From the NCBI GenBank assembly GCA_029204225.1, contig CM055106.1, positions 46,880,633 to 46,944,632 of the forward strand: a stretch of DNA of 64,000 nt, given 5' to 3'. This DNA is from Diphasiastrum complanatum (taxonomy: Eukaryota; Streptophyta; Lycopodiopsida; Lycopodiales; Lycopodiaceae). Shown here in pieces: positions 20,431 through 32,217 of the stretch; the first letter of the stretch is position 1, and each line of letters begins with the position of its first letter. The translations under genes were made by a program, and so were the position numbers. The notes beneath the pieces are model-generated. The model made no database searches. It saw nothing but the letters and a program-made list of their open reading frames with translations, and was not told where the DNA came from.

Positions 20431-23400
20431 TATCAATCAATCTCCACAGAAAACAAGAGAGAAGAGGTTGGGCGCCCAACTCTAAGAGAGAGAGAGAGAG
20501 AGAAAACAACAACAAGAGCAATGGAGAGCGATGCTTAGCCAAACTGTCCAAAATGGAATACACAATGAGCATCTAAGTACTCTACCTGGATGTGGCCAAA
20601 TGCCACCAGACCCTAAGGTTAACCACTTACTAAATGTAGGGCACACCCAAAAGTCAAGATAGGGCCCCTAAACAAAATTAGACCCCTAAGGACCCACGAG
20701 TCAGTACATGACCAAAATTGGGTCCAACTGAGTTTAAGACAAATTGGGTATCTATATTCTACCTCACTAGAAGAAGTAGCAACAGTGGGCTGCTTTTTAC
20801 TTAACCACAAAATTGCAGAATTTCCATAGAAAAAGCAATGTCCACTTGTAGAGCGTCTAGTGTCTTGATCTCCACCCCAATCCGAGTCACTAAAACCAAC
20901 CAAACATGCATCATCACAAGCAGGAAAAACCAATCCATGACTTCTTGTTCCTTGAAGATATCGAAAGATCCTCTTCAACACTTTCCAATGTGATGTCATC
21001 GGGGCATGCATAAATTGACTCATGAGTGAGACACTATAAGAAATGTCCAGTCCTGAATTACATAGGAAGCTAATAGCTTGACAATAAAAAGTAGTATCAA
21101 ATGGTTCACCATCACCTTGACTACTTAATTTCAGGCCTGTCTCAATAGGTGTAGCAACCGGCTTGCAATCTTCCATCTTGAACTGCTTCAAAATCTGCCC
21201 AATGTAGTGTTCTTGCTTTATGTCAAGTTGGCGCAAACGCCAACCAAAATGGGCAGCCAAAGAGGTTACTACCCTCACGGTAGTCATCCGAGCAGTAGGA
21301 GAAAAAGTCTCCTCATAATCAATCCCCTTTTGCTGAGCATAGCCTTTGGCAACAAGTCTTGCCTTGTACCTTTCAATGGTACCATCCGCCTTATACTTAA
21401 TTTTATATATCCATTTAAAACCAATTGCCTTCTTCCCATGAGGAAGATCAACAAGAACCCAAATTTGGTTCTTCATGAGTGAGTCATACTCATCTTGCAT
21501 CGCATCCTCCCAACATTTTACTCCCTTGGCCTGCTCATAAAAAACAGGTTTTTCCACAATATCTCCATGAGATGTAAGAGCAAAATCTGAAAAATCAGCA
21601 TAGTCCATTGATTTTGTAGAGGCACGTGTCTTTCCATCATAAAATGAACTTACTTTGCTGTCCCGCAAAGTTGACAACAGCCACCGTGGGACTGTTTTGG
21701 GCTGTCCAAAAGCCATGTCTCTTCTTGCAATTTGCTGTCCAAGATCTTTTGACACTGCACTTGGCTGTCCAAGATCTTCCAAAACTGGTCCTTGCTGTCC
21801 AACAGTTCCTGCAGGCTGATTTTGAGCAACAATGGGCGGTTCTTGATGAACATTAGGCTCCAAACTTGATGAGGTGTTGGGCAGGTCGAAACTGGTTGAT
21901 TGCTGCCCCTTATCTCCAGCAATAGAAGATGGTACCAAATCTGGAAAAACTTCAACATTCACACTATGTGGGCTGTCCCCCTTCAAGATATGAGTTGGGG
22001 CCACATCTAATGGATTCTTTTCATCAAAATGCACATCACGACTAACAATAATCTTGTTAGTGCACAAATTAAACAGCCTATAGCCTTTGCTTTCACTACT
22101 ATAGCCAACAAAACTGCATTTAACTACTTCATCCTCAAGCTTTGTACAAATTTTATCCAGAACAAAAGCATAAGCCGTACAATCAAAAATGTGAAAGTGA
22201 GAGATTGCAGGCTTCTTTCCATACCAAACTTCATAAGGAGTTAATACTTTTAATGCTTTAGTAGGACAACAATTGCTTATGTATGTTGCCGTTATAACCG
22301 CTTCAGCCCAAAACTTGTGAGGCAGCCCCCTTGCTTTGAGCATGCAACGGGCCATCTTCATAAGTGTGCGATTCTTTCGCTCGGCAACACCATTTTGTTG
22401 AGGCGTATAGGGAGTTGTCATTTGATGTACAATCCCCTTCTCTCGAAGAAATGCACCGAACGTACTCTTGATGCATTCCCCTCTTCGATCGGTGCATAGG
22501 GTCTTCAAAGAATGCCCAAACTGATTTTCCACCATTGCTAGAAAATCTTTGAAACGTTGAAAAACTTCCGATTTAGCCTTCATAGGATAGATCCATGTAA
22601 AACGGGAAAAGTCATCAATAAAAGTCACAAAATAGATGCACTTTCCAATGAATTCAGTCTTCGTTGGACCACAAACATCACTATGAACCAAATCAAATTT
22701 ATCAAGAACCCTTATAGTTCCATCAATGGGTTCCTTTGAAACTTTCCGAGTATGCACCCCTCGCATACATGCCCTTTCGGCTGCTCAATAGTAGGAATGC
22801 CTTCTACCATATTAAATGTCTTCAGCTTCTTCAAACTTGCAAAGTTGAGATGCCCAAACCTTGTGCCACAATTCAGCCAACTCCAATGATTGTGATGTAG
22901 AAGCAACAAGACATGTAGAGGGAATTCGTCACTCATAGGTATCCATAAACCAGCATGCATTGTTCCCGAAACAATAATCAAGAGAGATCTTTTAGGACCC
23001 TTGACAAGACACTTATCTTCTTTGAACTCAACAACTAGTCCTTGCTTCAACATAGTTGAAATCGAAAGAAGATTCTTCTTGATTCCCAGAACATAAAGCA
23101 CATTCTTAATGTACTTTTCTTCACCATTAGGCAGAATGATGATTACAATTCCAATTCCATGAATAGAATAAAATGCATCATCCGCACATTGTACCTTACT
23201 TCCATTTTGCACTTTCACTAATTTATTGAATGCTTCTTTGCGAGAAGTCATATGACGAGTAGCACCACTATCAATCACCCATTCAATGGGCTGACAATCA
23301 GCAACTTGCAAAACAGAACCTGAATTCCTCATAGATGTAGAAGTACTAGTAGAAGGAATATTAGACACAAAAGCATAGTCTTGGTTGAAGAGATCATCAC

Positions 23401-23656
23401 TAGCTTCAAGCTCTTGCTCCAAAGTAGCAAGTGAAGCAATAGTATCAATTCCTTAACTCGCCTCTTTCGCAAGCTTTTTCTTACAATCTTTGATGAAGTG
23501 ACCATACCTCTTGCAATAATGGCACTTCCCTTTCTTCTTTTGAGTGTTGACATTTTGATCTCCAATGGGCTTTTGCTCATCCTTGGAAGGAGGCTTCCCC
23601 TTTCCTTTTGACTTGCCTTTGCCCTTGCCTTTCGTGAAGAAAGCTTGATCTTGTTG
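20431..23656 (-). mobile_element. Ty1/copia element 1, 5' part missing
   Basis: Minus strand. In sense order: CCHC zinc knuckle (CHYCKRYGHFIKDC), protease (WVIDSGATRHMTS), pre-integrase (ARFGHLNFASLKKL), integrase (DLVHSDVCGPTKTEFIG, TPYTPQQNGVAERKNRTLMK), RT start (WVLVDLPHGKKAIGFKWIYK) and RNase H (DSDWGGDQDTRRSTSGH). Most of integrase through RNase H is one long open frame, which suggests a fairly recent copy. The RT block is shortened and the gag start and 5' LTR are absent, so it is broken. The 3' LTR-like sequence (about 20431-20760) resembles the LTR at 52856-53288. Confidence 0.82.
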
Positions 23657-23902
23657 AGTGTGTGTGTGTGAGAGAGAGAGAGAGATTTTCGTGTGTGAGA
23701 TTGTGTGTGTGTGTGTGAGAGAGAGAGAGAGTGTGAGTGTGACTCGTGAGTGGTAGAACCGTAGAATCTAGATGTTGGTTGATGGGGTTTAGGGTACTTA
23801 CTACTTCGTTAGGACTCAGGAGTTAGGAGTTAGGAGTTAGAAGTTAGCGGTTAGGGTTAGAAACTAGATTAGGATATAGATATTAGAATCTAGATATTAG
23901 AG

Positions 23903-23962
<60 letters not shown>
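23657..23962. repeat. (TG)n and (AG)n tracts in the hAT A leader
   Basis: TG/GA dinucleotide tracts at 23657-23730 and (AG)n at 23906-23962, separated by TTAGGAGTTAGG-like short repeats. hAT C has the same arrangement (49140-49728). Confidence 0.85.
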
Positions 23963-23967
<5 letters not shown>

Positions 23968-23987
23968 ACTCCTGAGAGAGGGCCACC

Positions 23988-24237
23988 ATGCCGAGGGATA
24001 GGGATCCCTTGTGGGATCACGTCACCATCACTGCAGCCTATGGCACATCGGGCATGAAGAGATGAGCTTGCAAATATTGCCACCAGTCTTACACTGGAGG
24101 GCCCACACGCATCAGGGCACATTTGTTACCTTTCAGGGGGTACGAGATTGCCCCTTGCACGCATGCTCCAGACACGATACTCACTCTTGTTGCATCGGAG
24201 GAGGTTGGCCCTTTGAGGATGGGGCCCAGACAAAGAG
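23988..24237 (+). pseudogene. hAT A transposase exon 1: BED zinc finger
   Basis: MPRDRDPLWDHVTITAAYGT, then CKYCHQSYTGGPTRIRAHLL, the CxxC...HxxxH BED finger that binds the element ends. It carries an in-frame stop just before the first Cys pair, where the copy in hAT C (49737) reads Trp. The donor follows at AGAG/GTAAAC. Confidence 0.8.
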
Positions 24238-24364
24238 GTAAACATTCAACTCTTACACTTCAAAGTTCAAACATTGATCAAATTTTAACTCACATCAAGT
24301 TTCAAGTTCAACGATCATTGATCATCTAATTTCTAAATTGTATTGTAATTTGTCTTTTTGGCAG

Positions 24365-24778
24365 ATCGAGATGCAGTCGTGGCGACACAGCCAGAGGCCA
24401 CCACATCACACCCCCTAGTTGCCATCCACTCACCCCTCGCTTCCCATGGCTCAGAGGACAAAGCTGCAGATGAGGCAGGGCCTAGTACCCGGCCTGACCC
24501 GCCTTCTGGTGCGGGACCCTCGACGCCACCTCCAGTCGTGACCATACCGGCACCACATCATCCACCTGAGAGAGGGAGAGGTAGACGGGGCTGCACTACA
24601 CAGCTGGCGGGTAGGGACTATTGTGTGTCCACCTTCGCTCCCAGAGCCATGGCAGAGGCAGAGGTTGTCGTTCAACAGTTGTTCTACACCTGCGATCTGC
24701 CATTTCATCTGGCCAGGACCCCGACATGGAGGAGGGCGATGAGTGCAATAAGTGCGATTCGGCAGGTGTGGCCGGGGC
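24365..24778 (+). pseudogene. hAT A transposase exon 2, split by gypsy 1
   Basis: Acceptor TTTTTGGCAG. A Pro/Thr/Ser-rich linker is followed by APRAMAEAEVVVQQLFYTCD and LPFHLARTPTWRRAMSAI, the first helices of the hAT RNase H-like domain. Gypsy 1 interrupts it at 24779. The rest of the exon (SCEHLRMKGLLDERASVDQK) resumes at 31168 and runs to about 31265. Confidence 0.8.
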
Positions 24779-25136
24779 TGTAATAGATCCTAACACCACA
24801 GTAGGGCAAACACTAACTGATCCACCCAACCTTGCCTACTCCCTGATATAGAGTAAGCCCCTCCTAGCCCAGTGTGAGGACTGGTAGCATGCTACTGCCA
24901 AGTGTCCGCCACGTGGCACTGACGTGGCCGACTGCACGTCGGGACCCAACTGGGGGCCCTATCCTGCTGACAGGGTCCCTAGGCTGTATTAGGCCCGCCA
25001 TGGCTATGGACCGTGCTGAGGCACACTACTCACATTGTCTTGCCCTGTTGGTCATGTACGCTGGACACGACCCTGACTGTGGTATCTGACCTATCTGTGT
25101 TCTCTAGGGTTCGGCACTGGTTACGAGCTCGTAACA
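24779..25136 (-). repeat. Gypsy copy 1, 3' LTR (358 bp)
   Basis: TGTAATAG...GTAACA on the + strand, read in reverse as the 3' LTR. About 98% like 30810-31167. Confidence 0.92.
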
Positions 25137-25147
25137 CTCCCTCCCCC

Positions 25148-28100
25148 TTAAGAACCGTCTTGGTCTTCTAAGACAAAGTCTGGAAAAATCTTGCGAAGGA
25201 CGCTGCCTCTTTCCCAAGTGGCATTCTCAACAGGCTGATCATTCCACTTAACCAAATATTCTCGGTATAGAGTATGATGAGTCTGCGTCTCTCTACTATC
25301 AAGAATCTCCTCTGGTTCATGTGGAGGTTGTTGAGGATCCAATGGGAGAACTAGAACATTGTCCCCTACCAGATTGTCTGATCTGGTTAAGGCTTTTCGT
25401 AACTGACTTACATGAAAGACTGGAAAAACCTTACTGCTGTGTGGGAGTTCTAGTTCATAGGTGACCTCGCCTAGTCTCCTACTGATGGTAAAGGGACCAC
25501 AATACCTTGGAGACAACTTAGCACACACTCCTGATTTGAGGGTTTTAGAGACAACTGGGACTCTCAAATAGACTTTCTCATCAGTGGAGAATTGCAAATC
25601 CCGTCTGTGTGGATCTACATAATGCCTGGCTCGATCCTGGGATTGTCTAATGCTACGCTTAGCATGTTCTATCATCTGGTTTAGGTCTTCTAAAAAGTTT
25701 CTGGCTGCTTCAACTTTTTCTTGTTTAAACCCTACAGCTGTGGGTGAGCGTGGCTGAAAACCGTACATCAGCATAAATGGGCTGTATCCCGTAGCTGAAT
25801 GTTTGGTACTCTTGTAAGCAAACTCTAATATCGAGAGATACTCCTCCCAATTAGTCTGCTTTTTGCTGACGTATGGACGAAGCATATTCTCCAGCACCTG
25901 ATTTACCCTTTCTGTTTGATCGTCCGTCTGTGGATGGTCGGTGGTACTCATATTAAGTTTAGTATGGAGATGATGGAATACTACCCTCCAAAAATTTCCA
26001 GTAAACTTACTGTCCCGGTCGCTGACTATGCCGGAAGGTAGACCATATAATTTAAATAGCCCGTCTACAAACAACCTCGCTAACTCTAGAGCTCTAACGG
26101 TTGTTTTGGTCGGAATAAAATGAGCCACTTTGGTCAGACGGTCAACTGTGACCTATATAGCGTCATTACCCTTTTGGGTTTAAGGCAGTCCTACTATAAA
26201 ATCCATGGAGATACTCTACCATTCACCAGCTGGTATTTCTAAGGGATGCAACAACCCTCCTGCCTTTAAACGCTATGCTTTATTTACTTGACATTTCTGG
26301 CAACTGGTTACATACTGGTGGACGTCCTTTTTCATACTGGGCCAGAAAAATTGCCTACGAAGAAGCTCATAGGTCTTCTGTATGCCTGGGTGTCCCGCGC
26401 TAGGATTGTCATGACATTCATATAGGACCTGCTGCCTATAATCCTCTGAATTGGGGACACATACTCTATCTCTATAGAGCAAGTAAATGGAATACTGTTT
26501 CCATTTGAATCCTTGAGTCAACTGACCCTCAACCACTGGGGTTTGCTTGGGTAATACAGGCTCAGAATCCTCAACGTCATCTGACGACGTATACTCGGAC
26601 TCATCGTCATCCTCAACGGAAGCTGTCGTATTCTTGGATGAACTGGCACCAGCCCCGGGAACTGGTTCTGGAGTCTGTAGCTGTCTGTTCTAGACTGAGT
26701 TCCAGATAATAGAGAAGAATGCATCATGCTGGCATTTCCCTCTCAAGGACTCGAGTAACTCATTACGAATCTGAGTAAAACTCAGCTCGTTTATCATAGG
26801 CATTCTGCTAAGGGCATCTGCTACTGTATTGAATTTTCCACGCCTATATCTGATAGACATGTCAAACTCTTGCATCAACTCTGCCCAACGAGCTTTCCGA
26901 CCTCTAACCTCAGGTTGATTGCAAAGGTATCTGAGACTCTCATGGTCTGTCAGGACCTCAAAGTTGGCACCATACAAATAATGCCTCCAAGTCTTAAGGG
27001 CATGGACTATAGAAAAGAGTTCCTTTTCATAGGCACTGTACCTAGTTTGAGCTGGCTCGAGTTTTTTACTCTCGAACGCAACTGGTCGTCCACCCTGAGT
27101 GAGCACAGCACCTACTGCAAAGTCGCTAGCATCTGTTCCGACCACAAATGGCTGATTGGGGTCGACGACTTTTAAAACTGGTGCTGTAGCTAAGGCTGTT
27201 TTGAGAGCATCAAAGCTCTCCTGTTGTGCGGACTCCCAAATGAACTCCTTTCCCTTCCCCTTAAGGAGTTTGTCATAGGGACTGCTATCTGAGCATACTC
27301 CTTGACAAATCGTCTGTAATATCCCGCCAGACCAAGAAAGATTTGAAGTTCCAAAATATTCTGAGGTCTCAACCAACGGAGTATGGCTTTAACCTTATTT
27401 GGGTCCATCTTAATCCCATCTGAAGAGATAATGTGACCCAAATATGCTACTTCTTCAACGAAGAATTCACACTTGGATTGTTTAGCATAAAGCTTATGCT
27501 TTCTGAGCAGTCGAAACACCTTTCTGAGGTGTTTTAGATGCTCCTTCCTCGTTTTGCTGTAGACGAGGATGTCATCTAAAAATACGACTACAAACTTACC
27601 CAAGTATGGTCTGAGGACACTGTTCATCAAGGTCATAAAGTTAGCTGGAGCATTTGTGAGCCCAAATGGCATCACCTTAAACTCATAATGACCGTGACGA
27701 GTCCTAAAAGCTGTTTTCGAGACATCTTCCGATTTTATACGGACTTGATGATATCCCAATCTGAGGTCTATTTTGCTGAAAAACCTAGCCCCGTCGAGTT
27801 GATCAAACAACTCGTCTGCCCGAGGCATAGGGTATTTATTCTTAATTGTGACTTTATTGAGGGCTCTGTAATCTACGCAAAGACGCATAGACCCCTCTTT
27901 CTTTTTCACCAATAGGACTGGTGAGGCCCATGGTGAACTACTGGTCTGAATTTGGCCTTTCCCAAGATAGTCTGTTAATTGTCTAGTTATTTCTTCATCC
28001 TCTGTTCGGCTGACCCGATACGGAGGTTTAGAAACAGGTGTTGTACCTGGTACTAGGTTTATTACATGATCTACCTCTCTGCTAGGTGGTAAACCATGTG

Positions 28101-29912
28101 GCAAATCTTCAGGAAAAACATCTTTAAATTTAAACAATAAAGTTTCTAATATACTGATTTTCTGCTGAATAGAACTGAAAATAGAAACTTCAGGAATAAA
28201 CTGAAAGTCACATAAGAATACCTGATGGTCTTTGTCTCCGATTAGTTGACAGAGCTCTGAACTGCAGACCATAGGGCTGTTGGGAACATCATGCTCCCCA
28301 TGCAACTGGATGTCTCGGCCTTTATGCTGAAAGCTGAGGGTGTTCTCCTGATAGTTTCTGTGGAAGGAAGGTCCTAAACTGTAGAGCCAATCTCTCCCGA
28401 GAACAATGTCTGTTCGATCCAGGTGCATTATCTGAAAGTTTATTTCATCTTGGTACCCCTGAATACCAAGATTTAACTTACTTACCATAGTTTCCCAAAT
28501 TTTTTTATCTTCACCCTTAGCTAATGAAACTATGTACCTATGCTGACTAGGTACTTCTGGTAGTTTAAGCCTTTTAACCAGGGTGTGGTTGATGAAATTA
28601 TGAGTTGCCCCATCATCAACCATGACTCTTACTGACTGGTTACCAACTTTCCCATGCATACGTACTAGGTCATACGGCCCAAAGCTGAAGGGTCTCGCTA
28701 GCATTGCAGAGGTCAGCTGGCAACAATGTTCATGATCTTCATGATACACTTTGATCTCGGAAGCTGCCGAGTCACTGGGGAAACATACAGTCTGAACAAG
28801 ATGAACTTGTTTTTTATCTTTCTTATCTTTTTTTGTGAAAGGCCCCTTGGGACACTGTTTGACTGTGTGTCCCTTGCCCATACACACAAAGCACAAACGT
28901 TCTTGTTTGGCTTTCTCAAAATCATCTGGTTTTAAGGGCTGTATGAGTGAAGGGCGTTTTTGAGGAGCTTCACTTTTAAATTTGTCTTCTTTCTTTCTTT
29001 TTAAAAATTTCTTTTTAAATTGAAAGTCTTTCTGAGAAGGCTGCTCAGAAAGTGGCTGTTGTCTCGCCTTCTTCCTACCCACTGAATCATCATAGATTTG
29101 AGCATATCTGAGAGCTTGCTCAAGGGTAGTAGGCGAGTTTCTCTGGACCTCTACTTTATATTCATCTTTGAGGCCACGGACAAATCCCCTGATTTTCTGA
29201 TAGTCATCCATATTTTTAATCTTTAAAATTGCTTCTCGATACTGCGAGATATATTGGATGAGGGATTTATCCATTACTGTTCTTTCCCAGGCTTCCCAGG
29301 CTCTATCCAGTTCATTTTCTGGTAGAAATTCTCTTAGGAAAGCTTCTTCAAAAGCTTTCCATGACCGGGGAGTCTGCCCAGTCTCCTGGAGATTTAACCA
29401 CCACTTATAGGCCATAGGCCCTAAAGAAAGACTGGCCTCAATTGCTTGCAAATGGTCAGGGGTCTGTTTAAGAGCATGAATGTTCTTCCATTTGCTGAGG
29501 AAGGTTTGTAGAATATCTGCATTTCTATCCTTCTCTTCCCCATTAAAAGTAGGAGGCTTTAAATTTTTAAAAACACTGGGGTGAGACCGTAAAGTCTCAC
29601 CCGAAACTGATGGAAGTGGAGAAGGGGATAACTGAGAAGTGGAGGGAAGACTTCCTTTCGCAGAACTCAAAATCAAGCGAACGAGTCGTCCACACTGGAC
29701 TTGAAATTGGCTAATGCCAACTTCAGTTCATCCACTTCTGTTACCAATTGGAGAAACTGGTCCTTGGTGACCAGTTCGTCGAGTTCTTCGGCGAACTGTT
29801 CCTGTTCTTCCACTTCCATGGGTTCCTTCCCTTTTCTGTAAGCCAAGGCTTCTGTTTCAAGTTCGTCGAAGCCTCTCTCCTGGGGTTGATCAGGTCCCTG
29901 AGGAGTGGTCAT
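25148..29912 (-). pseudogene. Gypsy copy 1 gag-pol region with chromodomain
   Basis: Fossil coding block of a plant chromovirus: gag, protease, RT, RNase H, integrase and chromodomain in that order. Long open stretches remain, including one of more than 800 residues spanning gag to RT. The chromodomain (about 25290-25170) would in this family direct insertion towards modified histones. It has a few breaks. Confidence 0.88.
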
Positions 29913-30809
29913 CTTCGGAACTGAAAGAGAGCTACCTTAACTTCTGAAGGAAAAAAGTCTAAAAGACTAATTTACAACTGTACAAAGGGAAAGGAAAGAT
30001 GACTTAGCTGTTTCTGAGGACCGTACTTCCAAAGAAAGAATGAAGAGGAACCCTTTCAGCTCTTTTCCCCAAGATTTCAGACCTGCTGTCCCGAAAAATG
30101 CCAGTTTGAAGCTTCAAAACGGTGCGCGGTTCTCTGAGGATAGTAGCTCGCTGGTCTGATTGCAACCCAACTGGCTCGTTTACTTCTGATTTGAGACCCA
30201 AAAAGTATTTCAATTTTTTATTTTGGTGTCTCCCTACCCTCGCTGGCTGGACAGCCACCTGTCTGGCCCAATTTTCTAAAATTCAAGGCCCAAAACTTGC
30301 TTGAAACTCTGATCTGACTTCAAGTAGTAGGTCGCTGGTCTGTGGCAATCAAGTTTGATGTTCAAACTACTGAAAAATCCTCAAAAACAGTGATGAAAAA
30401 CTAATTTTTCATCTCCCTCTCCAGCGCTGGACCTGCTAAGAAAAAGTGTTTGAAAACCCTTCAAATTTCCTTAGATTTCTCTGAAATTTCAGAGGTAGAT
30501 TTCTGATCCCTCAGCGATGGATCAGCACCACCCTTTCTCCTCAAACATCCGCTCTGATTCTCTGAATCTGATGGCAAAAATCAGAGATGAAGACTAAATT
30601 TACAGCGCTGGACCCGCTCTAGAAATTTTAACTGATTTCTCTGTGACCAGCAAGTAAATCCACCCAGATTTCCTCAGCAGGAGACTGTTCCTACAGCAAG
30701 TCACCTCCTCTATTTCTTTCTCAGAACTTGAAGAAGTTCTGAGCAATCTAGCTACTTTCTCCACTGCTGAAAACTGAGTTCCCTAGGATGCAGATGGCTC
30801 TGATACCAG

Positions 30810-31167
30810 TGTAATAGATCCTAACACCACAGTAGGGCAAACACTAACTGATCCACCCAACCTCGCCTACTCCCTAATATAGAGTAAGCCCCTCCTAGCC
30901 CAGTGTGAGGACTGGTAGCATGCTACTGCCAAGTGTCGGCCACATGGCACTGACGTGGCCGACTGCACGTCGGGACCCAACTGGGGGCCCTATCCTGCTG
31001 ACAGGGTCCCTAGGCTGTGTTAGGCCCGCCATGGCTATGGACCTTGCTGGGGCACACTACTCACACTGTCTTGCCCTGTTGGTCATGTACGCTGGACACG
31101 ACCCTGACTGTGGTATCTGACCTATCTGTGTTCTCTAGGGTTCGGCACTGGTTACGAGCTCGTAACA
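30810..31167 (-). repeat. Gypsy copy 1, 5' LTR (358 bp)
   Basis: Separated by one base from the Met primer site at 30796-30808. In sense it runs from 31167 to 30810. Confidence 0.92.
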
Positions 31168-31613
31168 AGGGCCATCTTGTGAGCATCTGAGGATGAAGGG
31201 GCTTCTTGATGAGCGGGCTTCTGTTGACCAGAAGCTAGAGCCTCTCAGGAAGGCATGGGCCCAGTACGTACTACTATCCTTTTAACTTTATGCACTCTAA
31301 ACTTTAAAGACGCTATGATCATTGATATGTAGTATGTCGTATGTACATTATTGTACTATTAGTTTTCAAACTTTTCATACATTGTATGATTGTGGTGGCA
31401 TTTCATACTTATTACAAATTACTTATTAATAATTTTTAACTATTTATGTAATATGTTTAATCATGAATCATTATTGTCAATTTTCAAATGATCATTCATC
31501 ATTGAGGGCTCAGGGTTGCAACTTGCCATGAAAATTGAAATTTGAATTACAATCTCGGATCTTGTCTTGTGCAACATTGTAATGTGACTTGTGACTTGTC
31601 GCCTATGAACTAG

Positions 31614-32217
31614 GTATGGTTGCACCATCATATCTGATGGTTGGAGTGATACGAGGAGGTGCCACATATTGAATATTTTGGTGTCTTCATGCATGGGGAC
31701 GATGTTTCTCAAATCCATCGACACCTCTGGGGAGGCAGTCATGGGCGAGTACATGTTCACACACATTCGAGCTGCCATTGAGGAGATGGGACCACAGCAC
31801 GTTGTACAGGTATATAATATATATATTATACTATATAGTATAATGGTAATTTGTAAATGTTAATGTTCAATGGATTATGATTGATTAACAATGCATTATG
31901 GTTCACTTGAATTCGGAATTCCAATGCCATGCACATTCAAAATTGCACTGTATGGTTGTACAGGTCGTCATAGACAATGCGTCAAACTGCGTCTCCATCG
32001 GTAGGCTCGTTAATGAGACCTACCCCCACATCTTTTGGACACCTTGTGTTGCACACTACCTGGACTCGTTGGTTGACGATGTGGCCAAGATACCATGGAT
32101 TGCGGAGGTGCTCAGTACAACATGGTCCTTGGTAAGATTCGTCACCAAGAGGCCCAGGGTCCTGGCCATGTTCAGGAGACAGTCCACCTTGGATGTCTTG
32201 AGACCTGCCCCCACCAG
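31614..32217 (+). pseudogene. hAT A catalytic-core exons 3 and 4
   Basis: Exon 3 (31614-31809): YGCTIISDGWSDTRRCHILN and FLKSIDTSGEAVMGEYMF, including the first catalytic Asp context (SDGWSD). Exon 4 (31964-32217): VVIDNASNCVSIGRLVNETY, IFWTPCVAHYLDSLVDD, with the second Asp (DNASN) and the C..H motif. Both have good splice signals. The core motifs are intact here. Gypsy 2 interrupts exon 4 at 32218. Confidence 0.85.

Larger units (their letters stand above)
24779..31167 (-). mobile_element. Ty3/gypsy chromovirus, copy 1, both LTRs present
   Basis: Minus strand, 6.4 kb, with 358-bp LTRs at 24779-25136 and 30810-31167 and a Met primer site at 30796-30808. A purine tract (GGGGGAGGGAG) abuts the 3' LTR. 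Flanking GGGGC/AGGGC looks like a 5-bp target duplication. Coding sense order: gag (from 29912), CCHC ([14 protein letters not shown], ~28890), protease (VDDGATHNF), RT (FLDDILVYS), RNase H, integrase (H2C2 then core) and a C-terminal chromodomain (EYLVKWNDQPVENATWE). The two LTRs differ at about 8 of 358 positions by eye (~2%), so insertion is fairly recent. It is nearly whole but has a few breaks. Confidence 0.92.

Noticed and set aside
26870-27175. Plus-strand ORFs within gypsy copy 1 and mirrored ones in copy 3
   Set aside because: Antisense shadows of conserved RNase H and gag coding sequence, shared only because the elements are related.
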